Of a stretch of 38,610 bases of DNA, positions 1-9,258 are shown piece after piece; positions within the stretch are counted from its first letter, which is position 1, and each line of letters begins with the position of its first letter. Below the pieces are notes generated by a model. The model made no database searches, had not been told where the DNA came from, and saw nothing but the letters and a program-made list of their open reading frames with translations. The stretch covers positions 1-38,610 of the forward strand of contig JAFUGT010000132.1 in the NCBI GenBank assembly GCA_017469275.1. The letters are read 5' to 3'. Made by a program: the position numbers and the translations under genes. This DNA is from Lachnospiraceae bacterium (GTDB lineage Bacteria; Bacillota; Clostridia; Lachnospirales; Lachnospiraceae).

Positions 1-1
1 A

Positions 2-55
2 ACCAATGTAGATGAGATGGAAAGGAGTTATCCGGGTGTCTCAGATCATCTATAA
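2..55 (+). CDS. Possible 3' end of an upstream gene (partial)
   Basis: Frame 2 is open from the window edge for 17 codons and ends in TAA at 53-55 with the peptide TNVDEMERSYPGVSDHL. The other two forward frames stop within the first 15 bases. The piece is too short to identify, and an open stretch of this length can occur by chance, so this is only a candidate C-terminus of a gene lying to the left. Confidence 0.3.
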   Translation, partial: TNVDEMERSYPGVSDHL

Positions 56-68
56 ATCTATAGAAAGG

Positions 69-108
69 ATAAGTGCATAACCATCATTTCTACTGGCTAT
101 ACACTTAT
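69..108 (+). other. Imperfect hairpin upstream of the lipoprotein gene
   Basis: ATAAGTGCATAACCA (69-83) can pair with TGGCTATACACTTAT (94-108) over 13 of 15 positions around a 10-base loop. No T-run follows, so it does not look like a normal terminator. It sits 19 bases before the lipoprotein start and could be a leader structure, an operator or a decayed terminator. Confidence 0.35.
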
Positions 109-126
109 TATACGAGGAAATAATAT

Positions 127-600
127 ATGAAGAATTATAAGAGAATTATACTATTATGTGCAATGTGCAGTCTCATGATGACTATTACAGCCTGTGGTGA
201 TAATAGTTCCAATGTAACAGATAATACAGATTTAACTACTGAAGCGACGACAACATCAACGGATGATATTGTTACGGAAGCGGCTTCTGATAATGCCTCA
301 GAAAATGGCAGTGATTCATTGACAGGAATATGGGAATATTCGGATACGGAAAATGGTATTAAGACGGTATATGATCTTAAGGATGACGGAACCGGCACGT
401 ATACCATGACTGTTGGAGATAATGAGGTCGTATATGAATTGAAGTATGAGGTTAAGGATGGGCACCTTCTTGTAACTTATGTTAATAATGATACATTTAC
501 TGAGGATGATGTGTTCGACAATGAATTCAGCTTCAAAGATTCAAATACAATAATCATTAAGGATTCAAACGGTGAGGAACTGACATATATAAAGAAATGA
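127..600 (+). CDS. Small secreted lipoprotein with lipocalin-like/DUF5640-type C-terminal domain
   Basis: The 157-residue protein starts MKNYKRIILL, has a hydrophobic segment and a lipobox ending ITAC (Cys23), so it should be lipidated and anchored to the outer face of the membrane. Residues about 25-60 are a Thr/Ser/Asp-rich linker typical of clostridial lipoproteins. The remainder (LTGIWEY, then short beta-rich stretches ending ELTYIKK) resembles the small DUF5640/lipocalin-like domain that often follows such linkers. The ATG at 127 is preceded by GAGGAAAT. No enzymatic motif is visible and ligand or role is unknown. Domain naming is from memory of the pattern, not a search. Confidence 0.75.
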   Translation: MKNYKRIILLCAMCSLMMTITACGDNSSNVTDNTDLTTEATTTSTDDIVTEAASDNASENGSDSLTGIWEYSDTENGIKTVYDLKDDGTGTYTMTVGDNEVVYELKYEVKDGHLLVTYVNNDTFTEDDVFDNEFSFKDSNTIIIKDSNGEELTYIKK

Positions 601-623
601 TATATGGATAAGGGGATAATACT

Positions 624-780
624 ATGAATAGAAAAATCTTGATAATAATAAGTGTTGACCTAGGACGGCAAGGAGATCGAGGCGATGTTATCAAAGCCGC
701 CTAAGGGCTTAATGGAGGGCAGCGCACTTGTTATAAAGTATCTGCTGGATAAGCCAAAGAGGGTACTGCCGGTTAATTAG
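624..780 (+). pseudogene. Fused gene debris (N-terminal stub plus C-terminal remnant)
   Basis: An ATG at 624, preceded by AAGGGGATAA, opens a signal-peptide-like stub (MNRKILIIISVDLG) that ends after 26 codons. In another frame, from 664 to the TAG at 778-780, lies a protein-like C-terminus (DGKEIEAMLSKPPKGLMEGS, continuing to KRVLPVN) that is closed upstream by an in-frame TAG at 661. It looks like the start of one gene joined to the end of another by deletion. The parent genes are not recognised. Confidence 0.5.
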
Positions 781-798
781 AAGAAGGAGGATTAAAAC

Positions 799-2226
799 AT
801 GAACAAAAAAATCAAAAACAGAAACAGCAAAATTGTAACAGTAAAGCACATTGTATCAGCATTGTGCCTGTCAGCAGCACTTGTCAGCGGAATAACAGTG
901 CAGGCAAAGGGAAATGATTCAGTATCTTTGGCAGATAACATTGCGAAGGTTAGCGAAGTAAATCAGTACGCAGAGGTTAAAGCTGACTGTATGCAGAAAG
1001 TGTTTGAGAATCTCACTAAAGCAGATTCCGACTACAGTAAGGTTAAGAAGGATTATGCTGAATATGTAGTTATCAGTGAGAAGCTAGAGGGCAACACAAT
1101 CTCTGTTACGGCTCAGGCTAAAACAGCAGATTATGAATCTTTGAATGGAACATGGACTTATGCACTTGAAGGTGATTATATCGTTAATACTTATAAGGAT
1201 TCAGAAATGTTCGGATTTACAATCGGTAACTATATTGCTCATGCTGTATCAGATTATCTGGAGATGGACTATGAGTTGGTGAACGGTTATATGTCAGCGG
1301 TCATTAAAAAGAATCTTAAGAGTGATTATTATTCAATGACTATAGACGATGCTACCGAAACCATTTCTCAGAAGATATATGTGGCAGGCAAATATGACTT
1401 GTCTGTTATAGATAATTTGTATATAGATGCGGATTCGTTAGATCTTTTGGATCCTCTTACCACAAACAGTACAAGTATAGCAACCGGTATCGGTAAGGTA
1501 TCAGCTACAACATACGGTACGAAAGACAGTTTTCAGATAATAATTGAAGAATACGGCGATGTGACTGAGCTTTCCTACAAATCAATATTGGAAATCGTAA
1601 AGAAGGCACAGCCTATAGGATATGATGAGTTCCTTAAGAATTACACAAAGTTAGAAGTCGTATCAACAGATTATTATACAGTTACATTCCCAACTCTTGC
1701 AGAGATGAAACAGGAGTCAGAGACTGTGAGTGAAAAGGATAAGTTTGTCATGGTAGTGTTCAAACCGGTATTGAAGGTCAATGCAGGTACAGCCAAGAAA
1801 TTATCATTAAAGGGTGAGACTGTTAAGAAGTGGAAAACATCTAAGAAGACCGTTGCAACCGTTTCAAAGGGAAAGATCACTGCTTTGAAGAAAGGCACAG
1901 CTACGATTACAGCCGTTTTGAAGGATGGCTCTGAACTTAAATATACGGTAAAGGTTTCTAACAGTCCGGCACTTACAGTAGGCGGCAAGAAATTTAACAA
2001 GAAGACTACATATACAGTTAAAAAGAATAAGACCTTGAAGGTGAAGATAACCGGTAAGGCTTCAGCAGTTAAGAATGTATATAGCAGTGCTGATCCTGCG
2101 GTTGCTAAGGTTACATCTAAGACTACGGCTTCTACGGTTAAAATCAAAGGATTGAAGGCAGGAAGCACAACAGTTACTGTCAGGGTTAATGGAGTTAATT
2201 ATAAGATCAGGATTAAAGTTAAGTAA
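799..2226 (+). CDS. Secreted protein with two C-terminal bacterial Ig-like (BIG2) domains
   Basis: This 475-residue protein has a basic N-terminus and hydrophobic signal segment ending near VQAKG (about residue 38). Residues about 40-320 form a soluble domain I do not recognise. Residues about 325-393 (KVNAGTAKKLSLKG, WKTSKKTVATVSKGKITALK, GTATITA) and about 394-475 (SADPAVAKV, IKGLKAGSTTVTVRVNG) are two BIG2-type immunoglobulin-like domains, common in surface and adhesion proteins of clostridia. No LPXTG or SLH anchor is visible, so it may be released or held by charge; the C-terminus is Lys-rich. GAAGGAGG lies 8 bases before the ATG. Gene debris lies on both sides, marking a rearranged locus. 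Confidence 0.8.
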   Translation: MNKKIKNRNSKIVTVKHIVSALCLSAALVSGITVQAKGNDSVSLADNIAKVSEVNQYAEVKADCMQKVFENLTKADSDYSKVKKDYAEYVVISEKLEGNTISVTAQAKTADYESLNGTWTYALEGDYIVNTYKDSEMFGFTIGNYIAHAVSDYLEMDYELVNGYMSAVIKKNLKSDYYSMTIDDATETISQKIYVAGKYDLSVIDNLYIDADSLDLLDPLTTNSTSIATGIGKVSATTYGTKDSFQIIIEEYGDVTELSYKSILEIVKKAQPIGYDEFLKNYTKLEVVSTDYYTVTFPTLAEMKQESETVSEKDKFVMVVFKPVLKVNAGTAKKLSLKGETVKKWKTSKKTVATVSKGKITALKKGTATITAVLKDGSELKYTVKVSNSPALTVGGKKFNKKTTYTVKKNKTLKVKITGKASAVKNVYSSADPAVAKVTSKTTASTVKIKGLKAGSTTVTVRVNGVNYKIRIKVK

Positions 2227-2563
2227 GTGTGATTTTGATTTTAATAAAGATCAAGTAAACATTTCAAGAACACTTTCGTATCAGAAATTTGAAGGTGATA
2301 CAAAGAAGGAATTTCATTTTGGAACTCCAAAGACAAAATCCAGTGTAAGAACAATTCCTTTGAACCAAATTGCAAAAATTGCTGTAATGAAACAGATTAT
2401 GCAAAAAAGGATTATATCTTCTAAATATAAATGTGCCTTTGGTGAAGAATTTGAAGATTTAATATTTACTTCGAGATTTAATAATCCATTATGCTCACAG
2501 ACAGTTATTGATGCCATTCATAAAAGTCTTTTGGAGATTAATATTACTCCGTATATACTTTAA
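2213..2563 (+). pseudogene. Tyrosine integrase (Tn916-like Int family) fragment
   Basis: Translation from about 2213 gives CDFDFNKDQVNISRTLSYQ, then TPKTKSSVRTIPLN and a tail up to LLEINITPYIL. The pattern (DxDF, then RTLxYQ, then TPKTKSSxRTIPL) is that of the middle of Tn916/phage-type integrases. The N-terminal SAM-like domain, the first catalytic Arg and the HxxR...Y catalytic end are all absent. It begins at the 3' end of the Ig-like gene and its stop overlaps the stop of the convergent kinase gene. It is a dead relic of an integrated element, useful as a marker of past insertion. Confidence 0.75.
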
Positions 2564-3855
2564 TGGTGCTGATCAGAAGGAATCCATATTTTAACAACAG
2601 TTCCGCCGTCTTCGTTGGCGGTAAAGGATATATTACCATTACACATTATTGACAGGCGTTCCCTTATATTGCTGATTGCAATATGAGGTTCCCTGTCATT
2701 TTCATTTGTTTTTGAAGTTTCCGTAAATCCCGGTCCTGTATCGGTTACGATAATCTCACTTCCGGTAGCTGTTTCAATAGTTGAAATGGTTATATATAAA
2801 GGATCTAATTCAGGATCGACTCCGTATTTGACTGAGTTCTCTACAATTGGCTGGAGCGTCAGAGGAGGTATGCGGAAGTTAATATGAGGAGTGTCGAATT
2901 TCACATATAATTTATCTTCAAATCTGGTCTGCTCAATTGCCAGATATGTGTGGACATGTTCTAATTCCTCTTTGAAAGGTATGGTGTCATTCTTTGCGAT
3001 AGCAGAGAAATTTTTTCGCAGATATGTTGTGAAATTTGCTATTGTCTCCATTGCTTTTGGGGGATTCTGTTCACACAGATAATATATACTGGTCATAGTA
3101 TTATATATAAAATGGGGTCGCATTTTAAGCACCATAATACTTGCCTGAGCTCTGGCATTTTCTTCACGCTCCTTTACATAGTGCTCCATCTGATCTCTAA
3201 GTATGAAAAGAAACATGGAAAGAGCTGAAACAGATGTCCCAATTACAATTAATAAAAGTCCGTAAAATTTCATTTGGATCAGCATACAGAGCAGAGGAAT
3301 TATCAGATATATCGAAAACGCTTTTATTTGTAAATAAGAAAGATGCTTGCGATAAATGAATAGCGCAAAAAGATTGAGAAGCATTAATAATACCGGTGGA
3401 ACAAGTAAGATTGGATATAGGCTGCCGCGATGATAAACATTGTCATCGGTTATGTAATAAATATGCGCAGAAAATTGAGTAATTATGAGAATTGTTACAT
3501 AGAAGAAAAATAATAAAAATGTACCTGATAAGATAGGATTTTTTCTGGGAGATATTTTTGAACATTTTAGGAGATACCATGTGAGTAATGGCATCAGCAT
3601 GGAAGAGAATAGTGATTCAAGAAATACTGCAACTCTTGAGAGCTTGGCGTAACCTGAACCGAGAATAATTAATGAAATTTGTGAGATTAAGTCAGAAAAT
3701 ATATATGAAGCCATGAAAATGAAAACTATTATAAAATAATTCCGACTTTCTCTATCCACATAAGATGAGAATACTGCCACTAATAACCCCATAAGCGCAA
3801 TTGTAAAACCGGCGCAGGCTATACCGAAATTAGTTAAATCTACCCAGCTTGTCAT
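2560..3855 (-). CDS. LytS/YesM-type sensor histidine kinase with multi-pass N-terminus
   Basis: The 431-residue protein has about seven hydrophobic segments in residues 8-220, a short linker, then a His_kinase (PF06580-type) domain with the phospho-acceptor block MRPHFIYN (His248). A GHKL ATPase domain follows: N-box LQPIVEN (Asn340), DTGPGF (372-377) and a degenerate G2 box HIAISNIRERL (391-401, Gly replaced). It should sense an extracellular or membrane signal and phosphorylate its partner. Its start overlaps the stop of the upstream regulator gene by 4 bases (ATGA), so the two are co-translated. This kinase family normally pairs with LytTR or AraC regulators; here the partner is XRE-receiver. 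Confidence 0.88.
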   Translation of the reverse strand: MTSWVDLTNFGIACAGFTIALMGLLVAVFSSYVDRESRNYFIIVFIFMASYIFSDLISQISLIILGSGYAKLSRVAVFLESLFSSMLMPLLTWYLLKCSKISPRKNPILSGTFLLFFFYVTILIITQFSAHIYYITDDNVYHRGSLYPILLVPPVLLMLLNLFALFIYRKHLSYLQIKAFSIYLIIPLLCMLIQMKFYGLLLIVIGTSVSALSMFLFILRDQMEHYVKEREENARAQASIMVLKMRPHFIYNTMTSIYYLCEQNPPKAMETIANFTTYLRKNFSAIAKNDTIPFKEELEHVHTYLAIEQTRFEDKLYVKFDTPHINFRIPPLTLQPIVENSVKYGVDPELDPLYITISTIETATGSEIIVTDTGPGFTETSKTNENDREPHIAISNIRERLSIMCNGNISFTANEDGGTVVKIWIPSDQHH

Positions 3856-4448
3856 ATAGAAATACCTCCCATTATAGGATAACGAAGTTTGGAAAGTTGT
3901 TTCGTTACTGCATCATTGGAAAGTGGCTTCAGCAGAAAACCGCTTGCTCCGGTGTCCCAGGCATCAAAAGAATATTCCATATATGATGTTAAAAAGATAA
4001 CATTTGTCTGAGGATTAATGGCCAGCAGATTACGACAAAGATCAAGACCGCTGATTTTACCCATCTCGATGTCGATAAAAGCAATTGATACAATATTATC
4101 TCTGGCGAAAGCAATAGATTCTGAAGGTTTTGTGAAGCCGGTTATTATTGCATTAGGTAAAATGTTACTAATAACAGGGATACCGCCGGTTAATATTATC
4201 TTTTCGTCGTCTACCATAATGACGTTGACATTCTGTTGTTGTTTTAATGAGGCGTTCATTAGATATGAGAAATCTGTATCAAGGATTTGAGATAATATTC
4301 GCAGCATTTCTGCATTTGGAAGGCGTCTTCCCGTCTCCCAATTGGCAATAGTAGACCTGTCAACGTGCATCAGGTCAGCGCAGCCCTGTTGGGATAATCC
4401 TGTTTTTATTCGAATTTGTTTTATTGTCTCGCCTAATGTATTCTTCAC
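3852..4448 (-). CDS. Response regulator with N-terminal XRE HTH and C-terminal receiver domain
   Basis: Residues about 8-62 are a Cro/C1-type helix-turn-helix (IKQIRIKTGLSQQGCADLMH, STIANWETGRRLP). Residues about 74-190 form a receiver domain with the acidic pair D80-D81, phospho-acceptor D126 (AFIDIEMG), T154 (FLTSY) and K174 (LLKPL), all intact. There is no LytTR or other output domain behind the receiver, so DNA binding must come from the front HTH, the reverse of the usual order. GTG start at 4446-4448, preceded by AAAGGA. It is translationally coupled to the kinase gene that follows it on the minus strand. Phosphorylation probably controls dimerisation of the HTH. Confidence 0.88.
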   Translation of the reverse strand: MKNTLGETIKQIRIKTGLSQQGCADLMHVDRSTIANWETGRRLPNAEMLRILSQILDTDFSYLMNASLKQQQNVNVIMVDDEKIILTGGIPVISNILPNAIITGFTKPSESIAFARDNIVSIAFIDIEMGKISGLDLCRNLLAINPQTNVIFLTSYMEYSFDAWDTGASGFLLKPLSNDAVTKQLSKLRYPIMGGISI

Positions 4449-4551
4449 AGTGCTTTAATCCTTTCCTCAAAGGTTTGCTATCAATTATCATAATACTCCA
4501 AATAAATGATAATCACAAGGAAAATATATCAAAAGCGAACAAAAGTTTGCA

Positions 4552-4566
4552 GTGACATTCTGTCAC
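4552..4566. promoter_or_regulatory. Perfect inverted repeat GTGAC-N5-GTCAC
   Basis: GTGACATTCTGTCAC is a perfect 5-base-arm inverted repeat in the gap between the leftward regulator/kinase pair and the serpin. It lies about 100 bases upstream of the regulator start. XRE-type proteins bind short palindromes of this kind, so it is a candidate autoregulatory operator; this is inference only. The gap 4449-4912 otherwise holds the serpin promoter, a small GGCAG-CACT-CTGCC hairpin near 4836, and no convincing gene. Confidence 0.3.
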
Positions 4567-4786
4567 ACCCTCTTGAAATGAATCAAAAGATTGTTAAAAT
4601 ATAAATACGCATACAATAATAATCGGTTTTCTATAATACTTTACAAAGCCATTCCTTGGGCTTACACATTCACCCATAGAGTATTATACCCCCCAATCAT
4701 AGCCGGTTATTATGTATGTGTTTTTTTTGTCCGCTGTTTGTATATATATTATCAGATGATTTGCAAAATAGTAAAGGCAGTATTTC

Positions 4787-4815
4787 TTTACAAATTTTAT
4801 GCACTTTATTATAAT
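4787..4815 (+). promoter_or_regulatory. Sigma-A-type promoter for the serpin gene
   Basis: TTTACA (4787-4792), a 17-base spacer and TATAAT (4810-4815) form a near-consensus vegetative promoter about 98 bases before the serpin start. A weaker alternative, TTGAAA (4573-4578) with TAAAAT (4595-4600) at 16-base spacing, lies farther upstream next to the GTGAC palindrome. Confidence 0.6.
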
Positions 4816-4912
4816 GAGATACATAGAAATAGGAAGGCAGCACTCTGCCGTGCATAAATCGCAGAGTAAAGAGTCATAGATATATTTCGGCTTAAAGAAG
4901 GAGGGATATCTT

Positions 4913-6280
4913 GTGAAAAATTATTATATTAAGAACAGAATCCATAAAAGAGATTTGTGTCATATACGATTTGTAAAATCAATATTCGCATTTGCAATTG
5001 CTGTTGTATTATTGTGTAATGCAGCTGTTGTCAGCAATCACAACACCTTTTATGTATCTGCAGCTAAAAAGTCAACTGGTTCAAAAAATATGACCGGCAC
5101 AGTTAAGGTAAAAAGCAAAAAGGGGAGAGAAATGACAGAGAAGGAGAAAGGTGCTCTGTCAGGCTCATCATTTAAACTTCTTTCATCTGTTACAAGTAAG
5201 TCGGAAGGCAAGAATGTGCTTATATCCCCCACATCTATTATGTATGCCTTTGGAATGGCAGAAAATGGGGCAAAAGGTAAAACGCGAAGTCAGTTAGAGT
5301 CAGTTGTCAATGGTGGGATAAAAACCGGTGATTTTAACAAGATTCTTGCATATTCCCGAAACAGAATGAACAAAAACAAAAATGTCAAATGGAATATCGC
5401 CAATTCCGTATGGTATAGAAAGAACAAGAATGTCAAGGTAAAGAAGCCCTTCCTTAAAAATGTGAAATCCTATTACGGTGCAGAGGTGTATAGGGCACCA
5501 TTTAATTCAAAAACTGTTAAAGATGTTAATTCATGGGTTAAGAAAAATACCCGTAAAATGATTCCGAAAATTCTAGGTCAAACCAACAAATCGGACGTGA
5601 TGTATCTGATAAATGCTGTGGCCTTTGAGGGTAAATGGGCAGAGCAGTTTACAGACAGGCAGATACTTGAAAAGCAGGATTTTACAAACTATGATAAGAC
5701 GGTTTCTAAGGTAACCATGCTTTCGGGTAAGGAGTCATCATATTTTGAGCTGAACGGTGCCCGCGGATTTAAGAAGTCCTATGTGGGGGGAGAGTACTCT
5801 TTTGTGGGAATTGAGATGCCCGAAGGGACGACGGCGGAACAGTATTTGAAGAATCTTTCTGAAAATGGTGGGGATTTTGTCAATGCACTTAATAATATGA
5901 AACATGCTAATGTAATAATCAAATTCCCCGAGTTCAAGAGCGAATATAATGTGGAATTGTCAAATGTATTAAAGGGACTTGGGGCAACAAATGCGTTTGA
6001 TCCTGATAAAGCAAATCTTTATAACATGTTTGAGAAAGATCCTGACAGTAATTACTGTTTCAGTGCCGTTTTACACAGAACATATATTGAGGTTGATGAT
6101 AAGGGAACTAAAGCTGCAGCGGCTACAGCTATAGTGGTCAATAAAGTGACCTCTGTTATCGCACATGATATAGAGACAATTGAGATTACGCTTGATCATC
6201 CGTTTGTCTATGCCATAGTCGATAATACTAATAATCTGCCTGTATTTATAGGAATGGAGAATGTTATTAGTGAGGAGTGA
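4913..6280 (+). CDS. Secreted serpin (serine/cysteine protease inhibitor)
   Basis: The 455-residue protein has a signal/anchor segment at about 20-41, a Lys-rich linker, and a full serpin fold of about 370 residues. Landmarks are NVLISPTSIMYAFGMAENGA (101-120), the region around YLINAVAFEGKW, the hinge DDKGTKAAAATA (395-406) and the C-terminal DHPFVYAI...LPVFIGM. The Ala-rich hinge with small residues predicts a true inhibitor able to insert its loop. The stretch between hinge and DHPF looks longer than in alpha-1-antitrypsin, leaving P1 uncertain (around 412-418). GTG start with AAGGAGGG 8 bases upstream. A gut or rumen organism could use it against host or competitor proteases. No cell-wall anchor is visible. 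Confidence 0.92.
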   Translation: MKNYYIKNRIHKRDLCHIRFVKSIFAFAIAVVLLCNAAVVSNHNTFYVSAAKKSTGSKNMTGTVKVKSKKGREMTEKEKGALSGSSFKLLSSVTSKSEGKNVLISPTSIMYAFGMAENGAKGKTRSQLESVVNGGIKTGDFNKILAYSRNRMNKNKNVKWNIANSVWYRKNKNVKVKKPFLKNVKSYYGAEVYRAPFNSKTVKDVNSWVKKNTRKMIPKILGQTNKSDVMYLINAVAFEGKWAEQFTDRQILEKQDFTNYDKTVSKVTMLSGKESSYFELNGARGFKKSYVGGEYSFVGIEMPEGTTAEQYLKNLSENGGDFVNALNNMKHANVIIKFPEFKSEYNVELSNVLKGLGATNAFDPDKANLYNMFEKDPDSNYCFSAVLHRTYIEVDDKGTKAAAATAIVVNKVTSVIAHDIETIEITLDHPFVYAIVDNTNNLPVFIGMENVISEE

Positions 6281-6333
6281 AATTGATTAAACATTAGTAT
6301 CCATATAATAAAACCGTTAATTATATTGTGATA

Positions 6334-6358
6334 AGCCATCTTGATAGGTGGCTTTTTT
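6334..6358 (+). terminator. Rho-independent terminator after the serpin gene
   Basis: AGCCATC (6334-6340) pairs with GGTGGCT (6347-6353) over 7 bases around loop TTGATA, followed by a run of six T. Confidence 0.8.
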
Positions 6359-6410
6359 CATTGTTAACAAAATTATCACAAATTCAAATGAAAAAATATG
6401 AAATTAGGGG

Positions 6411-6438
6411 TTGATTTTTTGAAAAAATAGGTTACAAT
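6411..6438 (+). promoter_or_regulatory. groESL promoter
   Basis: TTGATT (6411-6416), 16-base spacer, TACAAT (6433-6438). The CIRCE operator starts 10 bases after the -10 box, covering the expected transcription start, which is the normal arrangement for HrcA repression. Confidence 0.65.
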
Positions 6439-6448
6439 AATAATTGTG

Positions 6449-6475
6449 TTAGCACTCAAGTATAGTGAGTGCTAA
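6449..6475. promoter_or_regulatory. CIRCE element (HrcA operator)
   Basis: TTAGCACTC (6449-6457), nine bases, GAGTGCTAA (6467-6475): a perfect match to the classical CIRCE consensus. HrcA bound here represses groESL until heat or misfolded protein titrates the chaperonin needed for HrcA activity. hrcA itself is not in the window. Confidence 0.97.
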
Positions 6476-6511
6476 CGATTAGAAAAGATTTGATTAAAAG
6501 GAGGAATTGTA

Positions 6512-6799
6512 ATGAAGTTAGTTCCATTAGGTTCAAGAGTAGTACTTAAAGAGTGTGTCGCAGAGGAGACTACTAAGTCGGGTATCGTACTTCCGACAGC
6601 TTCACAGGAGAAGCCACAGTATGCAGAGGTTGTTGCAGTTGGTCCGGGAGAGGTTGTAGACGGCAAGCAGGTAGAGATGCAGGTCAAGGTTGGAGATAAG
6701 GTTATCTATTCACGTTACTCAGGTAATGATGTTGAGTTGGATGGTGAGAAATTCATCATTGTTGAGCAGAAGAATATTCATGCTGTAGTTGAAGGATAA
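6512..6799 (+). CDS. groES: GroES, 10-kDa co-chaperonin
   Basis: The 95-residue protein has the family start MKLVPLGSRVVLKE, the mobile-loop region (ETTKSGIVLPTASQEKPQ, about 18-35) and the PGE motif (VVAVGPGEVVDGK). It is of normal length. It forms the heptameric lid that binds GroEL and closes the folding chamber in the cytoplasm. AAAGGAGGAATTGTA precedes the ATG. First gene of the CIRCE-controlled operon, followed by groEL after 138 bases. No anomalies. Confidence 0.98.
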   Translation: MKLVPLGSRVVLKECVAEETTKSGIVLPTASQEKPQYAEVVAVGPGEVVDGKQVEMQVKVGDKVIYSRYSGNDVELDGEKFIIVEQKNIHAVVEG

Positions 6800-6820
6800 T
6801 CGTGTGAATTTTCATTTTGT

Positions 6821-6892
6821 GTATCTCCTCGCGGAGACTACAATCTGTGGATATGAGGATTTCCGTATAGTATTAATTGGTATACGGGAAAT
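6821..6892 (+). other. Two hairpins in the groES-groEL intercistronic gap
   Basis: TCTCC-TCGC-GGAGA (6824-6837) is a tight 5-base hairpin, extendable by GTA/TAC with a bulge. ATTTCCGTATA (6859-6869) pairs with TATACGGGAAAT (6881-6892) with one bulged G around an 11-base loop. Neither has a T-run. They could be RNA processing or stability signals that set different GroES and GroEL levels. Confidence 0.6.
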
Positions 6893-6916
6893 TAATATGA
6901 ATAATATAGTACATGA

Positions 6917-8563
<1,647 letters not shown>

Positions 8564-8593
8564 TTATAACCTGTCGATAAACAATATAATAAA

Positions 8594-8637
8594 AACGGTG
8601 GTGCAGGCTCAAGCGCCTGCTGACCACCGTTTTTTTA
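8594..8637 (+). terminator. Strong terminator after groEL
   Basis: AACGGTGGT (8594-8602) pairs with ACCACCGTT (8623-8631), extended inward by GCAGGC/GCCTGC (8603-8608/8615-8620), followed by seven T. This is the end of the groESL operon. Confidence 0.92.
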
Positions 8638-8673
8638 ATTAAGAAACTGTGTTTCTTATTATAGAAAAATATT

Positions 8674-8779
8674 ATATAAAAGACGCTGCGGGAGAAATGT
8701 ACTGTGTCGGGTATGAATAATGTTGCTGAGACAATCCGTTGTTGGTGGAGAATCCCGCTGGCGAGCCTCTTTTGTGTAT
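8674..8779. repeat. Imperfect inverted repeat, about 105 bases
   Basis: ATATAAAAGACGCTGCGGGA (8674-8693) is partly complementary to 8753-8779 (TCCCGCTGGCG then CCTCTTTTGTGTAT), with a small asymmetric insertion. A short AAGAAAC-TGT-GTTTCTT hairpin lies just before it at 8641-8657. The gap 8638-8802 has no gene; this structure lies just downstream of the leftward CmpB-like gene and may act as its 3' end. Confidence 0.35.
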
Positions 8780-8802
8780 TGTTATAGGCTGAGTGCACTT
8801 AG

Positions 8803-9225
8803 TTACATCAACTTATACTTCGGTTTTTCCTCATCAAATATCTTCCATCTTATAAGATCATCTGCCGTAATACATAAAAAAGACAGTATTAACCATATAA
8901 AGGAATAAGCAACGCATATCTGTCCGTGAAAGTTATATGGAAGTCTTGAATAATCCCACACATTAAGGTGTAATCTTATATTGACGATATATCCGGTAAT
9001 CAATTCCAATACAGTAATTATGCACGTAGATATCAGCATCTGACTGATTAAAGATAAATTATATTTTATTACCTGATCTATAAGACCGCATAAAATGAAA
9101 GCGAATCCACCGCAAATAATCATTGAGAAGTGGGAGAAGCCTCTGAATAAAATCTCCATATAAAAGTAGGAGAAGCCGCCTACAATGAAAAGAAAGAGAT
9201 ATTTGATAATGGTATTTGTGGTCAT
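8803..9225 (-). CDS. CmpB-type membrane protein (putative ABC-transporter type IV family)
   Basis: The 140-residue protein has four hydrophobic segments. It matches the pattern of the PF06541 family: YFYMEILFRGFSHFSMIICGG near the N-terminus, then GLIDQ, then a conserved loop NVWDYSRLPYNFHGQICVAYSF. These proteins are annotated as putative ABC permeases but no transport mechanism has been shown to my knowledge. ATG at 9225 is preceded by AGGAGA at good spacing. It stands alone, pointing toward groEL. Somewhat shorter than many relatives, which can carry an extra C-terminal region. Confidence 0.75.
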   Translation of the reverse strand: MTTNTIIKYLFLFIVGGFSYFYMEILFRGFSHFSMIICGGFAFILCGLIDQVIKYNLSLISQMLISTCIITVLELITGYIVNIRLHLNVWDYSRLPYNFHGQICVAYSFIWLILSFLCITADDLIRWKIFDEEKPKYKLM

Positions 9226-9258
9226 ATATTTGTTCTCCTGAAATAATGTTTACCTTAG

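Noticed and set aside
4591-4857. 88-residue open frame upstream of the serpin
   Set aside because: Covers the serpin promoter, lacks a ribosome site and has AT-driven Tyr/Ile/Lys composition.
4913-5050. Serpin as a lipoprotein (VLLC near residue 35)
   Set aside because: Leu directly before Cys does not fit the lipobox; a normal signal peptide or anchor is more likely.
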